Shown: piece by piece, positions 34,535-46,610 of the stretch
How positions within the stretch are numbered: the first letter of the stretch is position 1
How the letters are laid out: each line of letters opens with the position of its first letter
Source of the DNA: Miscanthus floridulus
Lineage: Eukaryota > Streptophyta > Magnoliopsida > Poales > Poaceae
Direction: 5' to 3'
Assembly (NCBI RefSeq): GCF_019320115.1
Contig: NC_089591.1
Span: 22,732,502-22,796,501 of the forward strand
DNA length: 64,000 nt
Made by a program: the position numbers and the translations under genes
The notes under the pieces: generated by a model
What the model saw: only the letters and a program-made list of their open reading frames with translations
What the model was told of the DNA's origin: nothing
Database searches by the model: none

Positions 34535-36250
34535 AATCTCATCCTGAGATTCAAAGCAAGAACCAGAAGAGGGGAAACACGATTACATTTCATAGATCAA
34601 GGATTACATGAAAGATTACACGACTTTGAATACTAAACCACATGGGGATCTAAGGATACATGGTTAAGAGCAACCTGGTACAATCGAGACTTAATCCAGA
34701 AGTCAAGATAGACGAGGGCAATGGAGAAACAACAGGATAATGAATATCCAAAACATGGCGTAGGCCCAACAGATCCAAAAACATTCGATTGAGAAGTCAA
34801 ACATTGTGAACCCTAAGATTGACCACCCCAAAGGGAACTTGAACTTCTTCGATGAACCGAATCCTTTCTTCTCCTCAGATTACACCATCATCTTAGACTG
34901 ACAAACCTAGCTTCACAATGTTGATTGGATTTTGTAACTCTACTCTGAAGGCGAGGGGAGTGGGGATGAAGAAGTAGAGCAAGGACTAAGGGTATCTTAT
35001 AGTGGCGAACAGAGGTGGGCGCAACACACTAGAAGTAGAGGCGGCAGGGATGGGATACATAGACGGTTCATGCTATGAAGATAAGACCAGACATGGTGCG
35101 CTTCCTGCGTGAGCGGCAGAAGGGGAAATAAAGGAGAGGAGAGGGGGAGGTCCACTCGATGAGGCAAGCGTGCAGGCGGCTGTGTCCCCAAAAAGAAGAA
35201 AGAAGGGAGAGGGAAGGGGGGTCTGGTATGAGGGACGAGGTGTGGGGTCGAGAGCCGACTAGATGCTAGGAAAAGGAAAAGTGCACAGTGCACAAGGATG
35301 GCGAGTGCAACACAATGCTGCTGCCACGCGTGAACGAGGTGCTAAGGGCCCAATACAGACAGTGTTCGTAGGGCACGCAGCAAAAAGACCAAGCATACGT
35401 AGCGTGGTCAACTAAACATAGGGCTTGGGACATGACATCCACTCAGGCCTTTACAATTACTCCCGACTACCCGAGACTAACTTTCCTTACTACTCTTCTT
35501 TTTCTTTTCCTTCCTCGTCCACCATGTGTACCAACCTCTGTATGAACTGAGAGCATGACATACACACTTCCTCCAAAACCACTGTTCTCTTGCTTTCTTT
35601 GAGAGAACACTATTTTATCAAACCGTTGTGGATTTCCCGTTTGAACACCTAAACATTTCCAAGGAAATTATTTGTAGCAAAAGTGGTATGGTGGTGTAAC
35701 TTGGTAAAGATACTTGGTTAACAACCTTGATACCAGCGTGTGCCGAGCAGCATCACCATGTGGCAGCTGTTCCACAGGGAGCCCTCGGTTTTGTCATGGC
35801 ATCATAAGCTATTAACCAGGCAACTACTACCAACTTACACGCCACGAAAGTAGTGGGGTCATAGACCATAGAATAATAGGAGTATTGCAAGGGAAAATTC
35901 AAACAACAAAGGTTCCCTTCACAACAAGGGACAAGGAATTCAAATCCAACGGTGGATTCATTTTAATGAGATCCAAGTGTTCTATTGGGACACTCACAAT
36001 TAGTTGATACAGTGTCCTATGTTATCCAATCATGACTGGTCTACTAGCATCTGAATGGAACTTCTCTTGTAACCCGCTTAATATCACCCTTGAAAACTTT
36101 AAGCACATCTAATGAAACTTAAGATAGATGAACGCAATAAACACTGCAAAATAAATAAAATGCATATTTCAACGGTCTTATACGGGTACAACGTATAGGC
36201 ATTCAGACTCCCATTCACGGCATAGCATTCACCTTCTGTCGAACGATCTC
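34535..36250 (-). other. LARD interior, non-coding
   Basis: No supported ORF. ATCTCATCCTGAGAT (34546-34560) is a short palindrome. The remainder is unremarkable repetitive sequence. Confidence 0.5.
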
Positions 36251-36403
36251 AATAACTATGGACTACAACAATGGCAAGAGTACAATACCGGAGGACAACA
36301 ATGAAAAGCACTACTACTACGGGTACAACATTCCAAACCAACTAATCTACTCCGGGCCACGCATCTTCATTCCTAGGCCCGGTGGATTCTTCTACCACCC
36401 TGA

Positions 36404-37216
36404 CTATGGGTCTGCCTCTTCTCTAGGTAGTGGCCGAGTGAGAGGAATCAAGGGCTCAACTTCTGACACTTCCGAGGGTGGAGGTGCTGGCGGCACTGCA
36501 ACACCGGTTCTTCTTTCTAGCGGGTGGATAGGGATCCCTTCCAAGATCAGGGCATCCTGCCTTTCAGCAGCCAGCATCCTCCGCTTGGCCCTGGTGACAA
36601 GATAGGCGCACATAGCTGATGGACATGCCGATCTTTAGCCTCCTTCAAAGCTATCCGACATGGCAGTCTTCTAGCTCTCAACGGCTGCAGCACTAGCATG
36701 CGCTTCAGCGAGCTACACCTTGAGCATCTGGGTGAAGATCTCGGCTTCCTCCGCTTGCCAGAGGCAGAGCCTTAGTTCCAAGGCTTGCTAGTCATACTAC
36801 TCATCTAGAGCAAGCAGGTACGTGGTCAAGTGCACCATGATTGAACTGTCCTCTTATGCATCCCACCCTTGCAAAGCCTCCATGCGAGCCCTCCATGCCT
36901 ATCGATTCTTGTCCAAAGGTGGAAAGAACCTCATGGGGGTACGGGCAATGGGCTCTTCATAGATCTGGCAGAGGTACCGCAAGGCTTTGCAGGCCACAAC
37001 TAGGTAGGTGACGATGAAGCTAAACCCGGTTGCGGTCACACTCCAGGCTTTAGTGATGTCAGGAAACTCTTCACTCTTCCCGATGTAGATGGTAACCTCA
37101 CACCGCTCAGTGCCATGCTCCTCATACTCATGGCCCTCATACTCTGGATGATCTTTGACTCCGAGCTTTTGCAGGGTGGCATGCAAGATTCTAGGAAAAC
37201 CCTCAACATTAGGCAA
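36404..37216 (-). pseudogene. gag-like ORF of the LARD element
   Basis: A single minus-strand frame stays readable from 37216 to 36404 (271 codons) across about six in-frame stops. The N-terminal part (37216-36899) is open and reads FPRILHATLQKLG, ERCEVTIYIGKS, ACKALRYLCQIYEE and PMRFFPP. The middle is rich in Ala/Glu and looks coiled-coil (ALELRLCLWQAEEAEI, LAEAHASAAA). The C-terminal part reads YLVTRAKRRMLAAE before a proline-rich end. Related proteins recur in grass non-autonomous elements and are annotated only as uncharacterised. Preservation of one frame despite stops suggests it was translated in the source element. At least one stop (LDE-TAG-YD) is explained by CAG to TAG. Confidence 0.6.
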
Positions 37217-38000
37217 TAACTAATAACCCAGGCTCCTGCCATCTCTGACGGTGGTGGTGAGGAAGGCTGAGCGAAAAGCTGGCTCAAAGGAAAAGCTAAG
37301 CGAGCTAAAGTGCGTCGAGTGGTGGTACCAAGGGCTAAGTCAGGCTCTACTTATAAAGGCGGAGCATTTTGTGGTCCTAGCGTGGTCCACCAGGGTTCCC
37401 ACGCAAGATCACTACGACAAATCGACCAAATCCCACACGTTTGAGGCGAGCGACGTGCGATGCCATTACTGACTAGTACGACTACAGGGCAAGGGTCCGA
37501 CAAGAGCATAGACAAATGGGGTATAGGGAGACGTGGATCACGACAAGCGTGAACCACGGGCGAACATGGAGCACGTAGCCATAGTGCAGACCTAACTTTG
37601 GAACACAAACGAGCCAGTCATGCACAATACGACATGCGTGGCACCTAAGGATGGTGCAAATAATACGAACGCTACAATGCACAAATAGAATATGCATGAA
37701 TCCACGTCCTATACATCCCTTCACTGTTGTCAACATATAGGGCAACCATTCTTAGATTTTTGGCACATCATTCTCTCCCTGTAACTAGTCGATACTATCA
37801 GACTATGCTCGAGTTAGTGTACCTACAGAAAAATTGATTAAGCCTACCTAAGTCAGCAGAGTGCCATCTATCCTAGATACAAAACCATAGTAATAGGGCT
37901 ACTTATATAACTTCGCGTAAAAATGTCCTAACTTTTTGAAATAAATTTATTGTCAAATTTTAGTTTAGAAAAGGTTTTCGAAGCTTTATTTCCTCATTTA
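37217..38000 (-). other. LARD 5' leader
   Basis: Sequence between the ORF and the primer-binding site. No gene seen. Confidence 0.5.
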
Positions 38001-38013
38001 TGCTCTAATACCA
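38001..38013 (-). other. Primer-binding site of the LARD-like element
   Basis: Minus strand TGGTATTAGAGCA differs from the Met-tRNA primer site by one base and sits two bases inside the right LTR. Confidence 0.85.
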
Positions 38014-38015
38014 CC

Positions 38016-39358
38016 TGTGGTAGAACCGCCTAATCTAATGCCTCCCAGAAGCGCTTGTCTTCCATTAGACACTAAGCACCTAAGGGAGAACACTAAATTA
38101 TGTAGTTCCATCAGGCACGCCCCATGGGAGAACCCGAAGATCCACAATTTTCCATCAGGGTCACAAATAAGAGAATAAAGCTTACATCATTCTTAACCAT
38201 TTCTTACATCACTTTTATTACAACATCAGAGTATAATAGTTATTATTATAATAGCGAAATGTAAACATGTGATTAGAATTACAGCATAAATAATTATCTG
38301 TTCATGGCATGATGAAGCATTGATATGTAAACTATGACGACAGATTATAAAACTTTTATTTACAAAAACATTTAGTGAGAGTTATAAATAAAAACTACGA
38401 TCGCAGTGTAAGGAAATCCTCTCTAAGCCCACCAGGAGGAATCCACACACAAGGGTTAGCTCTAGCATCCACCTGTCACCTACAACAGGGGGAATAAAAC
38501 ACTAAGTACTCAATTGTACTTAGTAAGATTTACCTAATAGGAGGAAAGAAAAAACTCCAAGGATATGCAAGGCTATCTGGCTTGTGAGTTTATTGCATCT
38601 ACGGAAAGCATTACTAAGCGTGCGTCCTTATATTTGATTTTTGTTAATAGCCACATTGGTTCATTAACTAACCATTCTATGTAAGCACCTGTGCTACTTT
38701 CATGTAGGTGGTAAGCAATCAGATTTTCCTTCTTTCATCTTTCATCTTTCAGTTATTACTACGGTGCGAGAGGTAAGATAAGTCGTACCGACTCGGTGGC
38801 GATTCACGAACCAATGTCCTTAGCTAGGTACCCCGAAAACACACGCCCTGCTTATACCCTTGGCACAAGCAGGACCAACCCATCACCCTCTTGTTCTGGG
38901 TGTCCAGGTCCCCGTCCAAACTAGGACTCCAAGCCCCTACCCCTAAGTCCCGGATTCAGTGCGGTGCAAGGATCTCCTAACCCAAAAACCACAAAGACAG
39001 TCGGTCTGAAAAGAGTCAGATCCACGACAAGAGAGCAACAAGTCTTCCAAGCGCCCATACACAAGTATGTGCTCAGGATAATAAATTTATGACTTGCCTA
39101 GCGTCTTATGCAATGACCGGTCCTTAACCGACACAGACAGGGAAAGCGGTGTAACCAGGTTATGCCACGCGTCCACGGCGATACAACCTCTTACACCCAC
39201 CAATACCCAAACCATATCCCTACCCGGTCACCATTTTCCTTTCTACCATTTTTATATTTTTCAAGTGATAATAATCCAATAATATATTTCCTATCTCTCG
39301 CGAGTGACAGGCAATCGCTCAACTTCTACACGATCCTGTCATACTAGTAAGACTCATA

Positions 39359-39421
<63 letters not shown>

Positions 39422-42114
39422 AGTGGGTTTCAACCAACTCCTTAAAACTTAATGCACAATTATAATTTAAACTGCAGAAGAGTAGGGGTTATGCACCGGG
39501 GCTTGCCTGGGTAAGATATATTAAAAAGTTAGTATCCCGTATCTTCAGATCATCCACCATCAACTGAATAGAAAGCCCATTGCATCATCTCCTGAAGAGA
39601 ATACCATTACACCATCTTCGGATCCCAATCATCCTTCAATTGATCCATTGCTCCATCATATGCATTGATGCAAATGCATAGATGTAAATAATCAACGACA
39701 GCCGAAATGCATAGAAACCCAATCCTGCCTCACAAGCTAACGAGCTAGTTCTAACGACATCTGTACTTAGGCTACCTATCCATGTTGTCGAATACGACGT
39801 TATTTCCCAACAAATGTTTTAGTTATACAAACCCAAGTTGTTTCTTTATTTTCTTCTATCAATTTAATCTTTATTCGGAATAGGCATCATTATCTATCTA
39901 GCAACTAATTATTCCAGAGCTACAAAAATTACAGTGAGCAACTAATAATATTAGTAACCTACTGTAACAATTTCAGATCCAACACTATTATCAATTTATC
40001 ACGGAAATTCCTACAAGTTCACCTTTTTACAATATTAAGGATCTCAAATTAATTATATAGCTTCCAAGAATATCATCAAACTATGTGAACAAAGTATACT
40101 AGTAGATAGATCATGATTTTAGAAACTCAACAAAAACTGGTTTGGCATTTTTATGATTTCTCTACTATTTATTTTTAATTTTCGAAAGAGTGTTGACTTA
40201 ACCAAAACAAAAATTAACACAAACAGAACAAGGGCCTGAGCGGTCGGCTTGGCCCGCAGACACACTCGCAGCCCAGGAGGAAGCGGCACACGGCCGGCCC
40301 AGGCGTAGGCAACCGACCGGCCCAGTGCGGGGTGGGGCGCGAGCGGCCCAACAACAGCCCATGCGGCGTTACCAGCGGTGGCGGCACCATTTTGCTAAGC
40401 GACCCTTGTACTTTCTTTAAATTAACCTACAAGACACAAACACTATTTATGTGAGTCACGTGATTTGTATTAAGCACCCTAGAAATGTTCTATTTCATAT
40501 CTCACCCTTCTCTCCTTCATCACATGCAGAGCATGGGTAGAGGCGGGGTGGCTAGTGGTCCAATCCGGCCGATTCCCGCTAGTGAAACGGTAACCCGGCG
40601 GCACAGGGGCAGCACCGGCCCTGACCGTGCGTGCGGGCGTTGGTGGCACGGCTAAAGGCGGCCCACAGCACACTGACCAGGCACGCGTGCGGTCAGCCAA
40701 GGGCGACGGCGGGAGGTGGAGCAGGGTGGTACGTCACGCTCGCGCGCGCCTGCGTGTGCGGTGGCCGGCGACGGGAGCAGCCATAGGAGGCTACCCAGAG
40801 TAGCGGCTGTGGGTGCGATAGCTCGGGAGGAGCAGCACAGCGGCGGGGGAGCGGGGACCAGCGCGAAGCCACGGCATGCGCGCGGGATGGCAGCACGGGG
40901 GTCTACGAGCAAAGGAGGCGGCTGCTGGACCCGACCGGGAAGATGGCTGACCACGGCGGGGCGTGGATGATGGTGGAGGGGCGCCTGGAAGGGGCAGTGC
41001 CATGGAGCAATCATACTAGCATAGGGCATGGAGCTCGTGTGCGCAGGAGGTGAGACGGCGGGGCATCGGGCAGGAACCGAGGAGGGGGCGCCGGCGACTG
41101 TAGCCTTGGTTTGGCGGGATAAGCGGCATGGCCAGCAGCGGGCCAAAGGGCACACAAGCGGGAGAGGTAGGGCTAGGGTCCAGCGCAGCCATAGGGCTCG
41201 TGCACGCGCTCGTGAGGGCCGGCAACAGATGGTAGCGAGGCGGGGTGCTGCGGCCATCTCAGAAGAGAAATGGTGTGGGGCAACATGGGCCTAGGCGCGC
41301 ACTTGGGCGAGAGAGAGAGGAGGAGCTGGCATCGGGCAAGCAGAGGGAGGCAAGGGAAGCGGAGTAGCTCGGTCCTCGACTTAAGGCGCTTGAGGCAGCA
41401 GACAAGCGCACAAGTGCAGGGCGTGGCCGCGTGGGCTGCCAGGGCGTCCCTATGCGGTGCAGCGAAAGGACAGAGAGAGAGAAGAAAGTGCACAGGCAGG
41501 CACAGTATGCAGTGGCACTAGCGAGTTTGGCCCTCTCCACTTGAACATGAATGCAGAGCAGACAATAGAGGTAGGCAAGGATAAGACCGAGGCAAGGCAG
41601 TAGAGACAAGCAAGGTAGAGAGCAGAGAGCATGCCAAGCGGCATAGGGTCAAGCGATGGCATTGGCAGTGAGGAAGGGAAAACGAGCACAGCAGTACACG
41701 GCAGCAACAGCCTGGCCAACTCATCCAACAACACACGTGTCGTACCGGCGAGGTAGGTGAGGCGAGTGGCCAGCGGCACTCTTGTTATTATTTCAGCGCT
41801 CAAATATTCTTTTAACAAGTCGGCTATTATATTTTCAAACACGGTTAAAGCACTAAAGTTTGTTACTCGATATTTTAAATGCAACCAAAAATCATGCTCT
41901 TTATTTGCTAGAAACGTTATCAGACATTCCTAAATATTTCTACACACTAAGTAATTTAACTTGGGCGTTGATTCAAGTCCACAAAACTAGGTCACCGGAT
42001 TCACTTATCACATCAAGTATATTTAAATCAAAAATTTCGAGAAACTCGTTTCGAAAATTTGACTTAGGCCTAAATCATGGTGCTAAACGAGCTTGTAACA
42101 CCAGGGGTGTTACA
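38016..42114 (-). repeat. 5' LTR of the LARD-like element (4.1 kb)
   Basis: Plus-strand ends are TGTGGTAGAACCGCC and GGGTGTTACA. It carries a long AT microsatellite and a 350-bp block absent from the other LTR. Substitutions relative to the left LTR are frequent, so insertion is not recent. Confidence 0.88.
39361..39418. repeat. (AT)29 microsatellite
   Basis: 58 bp of uninterrupted AT in the right LTR. The matching place in the left LTR (about 32150) has only a short AT run, so it expanded after insertion. Confidence 0.95.
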
Positions 42115-42435
42115 GTAGAGGACTTGACCATGATTGGTGATGAGAGAGGGCACTGGCCCCCTATGTAGGTGAACTCTAGGATGCTACTGCTGGGGGTAGT
42201 TCTGAGAGTGTGTCCGCTGCGGGACATGGGACATAGATCTCCACGGTGGAGGTTTGGGCCACGGCTGTAGGTAGATGCGGGCGCTAGCCCATTGATGCTG
42301 GTGAACTCGTAACTTCCACGGTGGATATGGCCACCATGGGCCATTCTGCCAGCAAGTCTACCAACAGTGGGAGGAGCCATCCCTTCCTGCTGAACACTCG
42401 AGAGTGCGCGACTATCCCCTACCTGGCGCGCCATC
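42115..42435 (-). pseudogene. Leader and gag start of the outer retrotransposon
   Basis: Read on the minus strand from 42435: a primer-site-like sequence with the palindrome TGGCGCGCCA (42424-42433), then a short frame beginning MAPPTVGRLAGRM (about 42380) that runs to the nested insertion at 42119. It is probably a gag or leader ORF fragment; no domain is recognised. Confidence 0.45.
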
Positions 42436-43604
42436 TGTCGGTGTTGTGTAAACCAGACTAGTAAATTTATATGATTGTCGCGCTGCTCTAGGAAGACAAT
42501 GGTAGCATCTAAAAGGCACAAGGATTTATATTGGTTTAGGCCGGAGCCCTATGTCCAGTCTCAGAGATGATCGAGTACATGCTCCTTGCTTGAATGCTCT
42601 GAAGTTCTTACAATGGGGGCGCAAGAATGGTGGAAGAGGTAGAAGAACCTATGCTAGGTGATGGGCTACCCAAAGGGAAGCTCCAGGAGTCCTACTACTA
42701 GGACGAATGAATGAAAATGGTAGGATTCAGAATGTCTGGAAAGGGTGCCCTGGTTGCCCTTATATAGAGTTTGGGGCCAGGGCACATACAAAGCAGGAGG
42801 TTCTCCGAACCAAAGGTTCATGAGCCTGAGGGAGGGCATAGCTAACTTGGCTTCCAAGCTACGCCATCTTTTGGAGCACGTTCAGGCATGGCTATCGTCA
42901 TGGTCTTGTAGCCATTTCGCGGCATGATGTGGTGTGGTGCTACTGTGCCGGTCGTGGCGGCACTGTAGGCACGATGGTAGTTCGCCAGCCATCCTATGTG
43001 GCGTGGTCTCCGCCATGGTCTCCGTCATCATCTCCTAGTTTCCTAGGATGCCGTACAAGAGTTGGTGTCCACCCCTGGGTCGTTGATCGCCTTGTTGTCT
43101 GGAGGAGTGGGGGCCACGGCCCCTGTCGCTAGGATCGTGGTTGCCGCTAGCTTGGACGGCCTCTAAATCAAGGCCCTCATCGTGGATCCCATCCCATAGT
43201 GGGTAGGATCGTAATCTTGTCTTGTTGGGCTATATCTGGCCGGTGGTCATCATACCTATCGTCGCTGCTTTAGAGTGGTATTGTCTTCTCTGTGCGGCGT
43301 GGTGTAGGGATGGCGTCTGACTGGACCGAGGTGACTATTGTCCCCTCGGTCCTTGTGGGGTCAGTGCAGCATGATCGTTCCGAGCATGCATACTTGGCTA
43401 GGCTCGACCTCTCTCCATTCCTTCCACGGGTCATGATGGGGGAGAGGTCGTGCGCCTTTCCAACCCCGGTCTTAGCGTCCGTCCTGGTTTGCTTAGCTCA
43501 GCTGGGCCTCGGTCGTTTGAGCTTCCGCTAGCTGGTGTATTGTGGGTTGCATGGCCTGTCAACTAATCGGTGTCATGAGAGACCCCGGGGTTATAACCCT
43601 GATA
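42436..43604 (-). repeat. Right LTR of the split retrotransposon
   Basis: 1,169 bp, partner of 23772-24783. The outer end GATA (43601-43604) is a changed GACA and abuts the GGAGG target duplication. Confidence 0.8.
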
Positions 43605-44234
43605 GGAGGCGTGCGGGGGAGGAGCTCACGGCCGGCGCACATCCAGCGTAGGGGAGGAGCTCGCGGGAGGGGGAGCGAGGCTCAGCGTGTCGGGGCGGCG
43701 GGGCTAGAGGGGCACGGCACGGCGGGCGGCCGGGCGGGGAGGGGCATGGCAGTACGACTCGGCGGCGATGCGGTAGGCGGAGGTATGCACCGACGAGCGA
43801 TTAGAGGGCGTCAAAGGGATTGGGGAAGATTGGGCTATGGGGGCCCACCTATTAGCTATTATTATCTGATTTGATCCAACTAGTGGGATAATTGTTATCT
43901 AGAGGTCCAACAAATTATCTAGTCCACTGTCCATACCTGTTTGGATCAAAAAAGATTATTATTAGTAGAAAGCTACTGTCTACAAGGAAAAAAACAGGGC
44001 CTTAGACAATCATTTTTGACAATTTCATCCTCTTCCAGCATATACATAGTTTTAGTTTAGTTTGTTATGCATGTTCATGTCCTTAATTAATCAGATTTAA
44101 ATAAAATTTTTGTCTTAATATCATAAAAGAAGCTGAGATAAACAAGCAGCTTTGTCATCGGATAAAGCGTATTCTTACATTGCAAATCTGCCGACTCATT
44201 GTCCCTTGCTTACAATATATATCCTCCTGAATAC

Positions 44235-45087
44235 ACTACTACTAAAAGCCTCTTTAGAGACGGTCAAAACATATTTTCAGAGACGAGTAGCACGCTCGTC
44301 TCTAAGAAGCATCCTTGTTAACACCGGTTTTCACAGGCGGCACCAAATGCCTGTCATGTAAATGAATTCAAAAAAAAACAAAAGTCCCCAGTGAGCCCGC
44401 CGCCGCCAAGCCCATTCAGCTCGCTGTTACGGTAGCCGCCGTCACTCCGCAAATTCACCATAGTAGCCGCCACTGACACTGCAGTTCTCGAGATGCATCG
44501 TCGCAGCTGCCATTGACACCGCCGTAGCTGCCATTGATGCCACAGCTCCCGAGATGCGCTACCATAGCTCCTGAGATGCGTCGTTGCAGCTCCTGGCGAC
44601 GCCGTAGCATCCGGATCCGACATCTGGGTGGATGGATCCGCATCTAATATGCTACCTCCAGGCATAGGCAAAGCCCGATGTGACGCCTCCGATCATAGGG
44701 CTTCAGCAAGTGCCACCTCCGAGCCGCGCCTCCTCCAAGTTGCCTCTAGATCCACCGCGGCTATTTCTCACTCAGGAATGAGCGCCTCTAGCTCGCGCTG
44801 CCATGCCTCAACCCGCTCTACATCGGTGATGCTAGGGTTGCGGGTGACTGGAGGGAGAAGACAGGGAAGGGAAGTGTTGTGAAAGGAGGTGGCGTTGGGA
44901 GAGGGAGAGAATAGAGAGATGGTGAGAGGAGGCGACATTGGGAGGGAGAGAACTGAATGGGCTAGGGTTCCTACCATGTATATATATTGAGATGGGCCAA
45001 GTGGGTTGTGCCTTTGTCTCATCTAAAAATGATCCTCAGATGGGGCCTCTTAAAGGGCTCACCTCTGTTAATTTATTTTCAGACTAT
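44235..45087. other. CACTA-2 left arm, non-coding
   Basis: Subterminal GAGACGGTC / GAGACGAG words near the end, then GC-rich sequence with repeated CGCCGTAGCTGCCATTGA-like units (44480-44540). Nothing supports a gene. Confidence 0.5.
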
Positions 45088-45096
45088 TAATTTATT

Positions 45097-45955
45097 GGGG
45101 CTTAAGCATTTCTACTCCTATTTTGAAGCGCATCGGTGATTTTATCCTCGTTTTTTTAACTTTGTGATTTTACCCCTGCGATTTCAAAACGAAGGAAGAC
45201 TTTACGCCTAGGTATGTGATGTCCTGTAACGGTGTTAACTTTTGGACAAAAGGACAACTTTGCCCATATGTTTTTACCCCTTGTTTTATTATGATATTTG
45301 TGTTTTTACCCCTATTTTCAGATAGTAAGTTGACCATTTTTATATAGAACTTTTAGAAAAATTTGACAGCATTTCAGCTGACAATCCACTGTGAACAGAA
45401 TTTAATATCACACAAGTGATCCATATAATCCGCGCTTTCCATTTGGTTTCTAATCTCACAAGGAAAAGAAGCACATGGAGTGGAAAAAGAAACTCTACAT
45501 GTAATTATGAACTTCTGTGAGGCGTACCGCATCGATGCCAGGGAATGGTGGGGGCGGACGCGGCGCCTGGGGCACCCACCGCAAACTAGGGGCGCGACAT
45601 GCTTGGGGGGAGGGGACCGGGGGCAGGAGAAGGGCGATGCGCAGCCTCACCGCCGACAGCCGCCCTAACCCTAGGTTGCGAATCGGGACGGAGAACTGTA
45701 TGAGGCCAACGCGTTCTGCTTCCAGTGCCTGTTCGTGCGATTCATGGAGGAGGGGCAGTGCTGTCATTCTGTCTATGTTTCTTTTCTTTTTCCTTTTTTT
45801 TGCCATGTAATCGCACAGGTCCAAACGGTGTTACAAGTAGGGGCAAACAGCGGCTTTGTTTGAAAAAAAAAACGAGGGCAAAACAATAAAGTTAAAAAAA
45901 GAAGGGGTAAAATCACCATTGAACTTTGGAATAGGGGTAGAAACACCAAAATCCC
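45097..45955. mobile_element. Mutator-like element (MULE), 859 bp, possible Pack-MULE
   Basis: Perfect 9-bp target duplications TAATTTATT (45088-45096 and 45956-45964) flank long inverted repeats of about 85 bp (left GGGGCTTAAGCATTTCTAC..., right ...GGGGTAGAAACACCAAAATCCC). Length, long TIRs and the 9-bp duplication define a MULE. The centre (45520-45760) is GC-rich, unlike the AT-rich TIRs, and could be a captured gene piece; a plus-strand frame there reads ELYEANAFCFQCLFVRFMEE. No mudrA transposase. Confidence 0.85.
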
Positions 45956-46032
45956 TAATTTATTTTTAGGGATCTCCAAAAATAGATTGACTGCCTCTGA
46001 AAATAGACGTGTATTTTAGAAGGCATGTACAT

Positions 46033-46610
46033 CACTACTGGAGGCGCCCTCTTTGCCGAGGGCCCAGGGCACTCGGCAAAGGCCCAAAAGCCCTCGGCAA
46101 AGGCTTTGCCGAGTACCGCCCTCGGCAAAGAGCCCTCAAAAAAAAATTTAACGGCAAAGAGCCTCTTTGCCGAGGGCCATTTGTCAAGCACTCGGCAAAT
46201 CCTTTTCCGAGTGCCAACGGCGGCACTCGGCAAAGAAAAGTAGTCGTCAATGGCGCTGCTCCGTTGACGGCGCCTTTGCCGAGTGCCGACAATTAGGGCA
46301 CTCGGCAAAGACATTTTTTTTTTTTTTTCAAAAACTCTTTGCCGAGTGCCGCGGCGGCCAGGCACTCGGCAAAGACATTTTTTTTTCAAAAACTCTTTGC
46401 CGAGTGCCGCGGCGGTAAGGCACTCGGCAAAGATATTTTTTTTTTTTTTTTTAAAAAAGCTCTTTGCCGAGTGCCTCCCTAGCTTGGCACTCGGCAAATA
46501 TTTTTTGCTTTTTTAAAAAAAAATCTTTACCAAGTGCAATGTCCTGCCACTCGGCAAAGTTTTCCAGCTTTGTCGAGTGCCATGACCATTGCACTCGGCA
46601 AATCAACCGA
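46033..46610. repeat. CACTA-3 left end with CTTTGCCGAGTGC subterminal array
   Basis: Begins CACTACTGGAGG. About twenty CTTTGCCGAGTGC or inverse GCACTCGGCAAAG words follow in head-to-head pairs separated by T-rich spacers. This is a well-known grass CACTA subterminal repeat. No corresponding right end is found to 48963. Confidence 0.8.

Larger units (their letters stand above)
30786..42114 (-). mobile_element. Large non-autonomous LTR retrotransposon (LARD-like)
   Basis: The 11.3-kb element has LTRs of 3,730 bp (30786-34515) and 4,099 bp (38016-42114) and is flanked by a perfect GTAGA duplication (30781-30785 and 42115-42119). Orientation is minus: TGGTATTAGAGCA (minus strand, 38013-38001) matches the Met-tRNA primer site next to the right LTR, and TTAAGGGGGGTTGGT (minus strand, about 34530-34516) is the purine tract next to the left LTR. 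The 3.5-kb interior has no protease, reverse transcriptase or integrase, only one decayed gag-like ORF. It depended on another element for movement. Confidence 0.88.
23772..43604 (-). mobile_element. LTR retrotransposon (gypsy-like), itself split
   Basis: LTRs at 23772-24783 and 42436-43604 begin TGTCG and end GACA or GATA. The 5-bp duplication GGAGG flanks the whole (23767-23771 and 43605-43609). On the minus strand, the right LTR is followed by GATGGCGCGCCAGGTAGGGG, a primer-site-like sequence, and the left LTR is preceded by CTCAGGGTCTAC, a decayed purine tract. Both point to minus orientation. However, coding-like remnants in 28000-29070 read on the plus strand. Without the nested element the body is about 8.5 kb. 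Confidence 0.8.
22992..44001. mobile_element. Tourist/PIF-Harbinger-like element split by LTR retrotransposons
   Basis: Ends GGGCCTCTTGGG (22992) and ACAGGGCC (ending 44001) are imperfect inverted repeats of the common grass Tourist type. TTA target duplications flank it exactly (22989-22991 and 44002-44004). Removing the insertion at 23772-43609 leaves about 1.17 kb with a GC-rich core and no transposase. Overlapping long ORFs in the core (23330-23900, both strands) reflect base composition. Confidence 0.75.

Noticed and set aside
38001..38013. tRNA-like sequence
   Set aside because: Only the 13-nt complement of a tRNA 3' end is present; it is a retrotransposon primer site, not a tRNA gene.
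46040..46610. CRISPR-like spaced repeats
   Set aside because: Repeats alternate in orientation and flank a CACTACTGG end. They are CACTA subterminal repeats in a plant genome.
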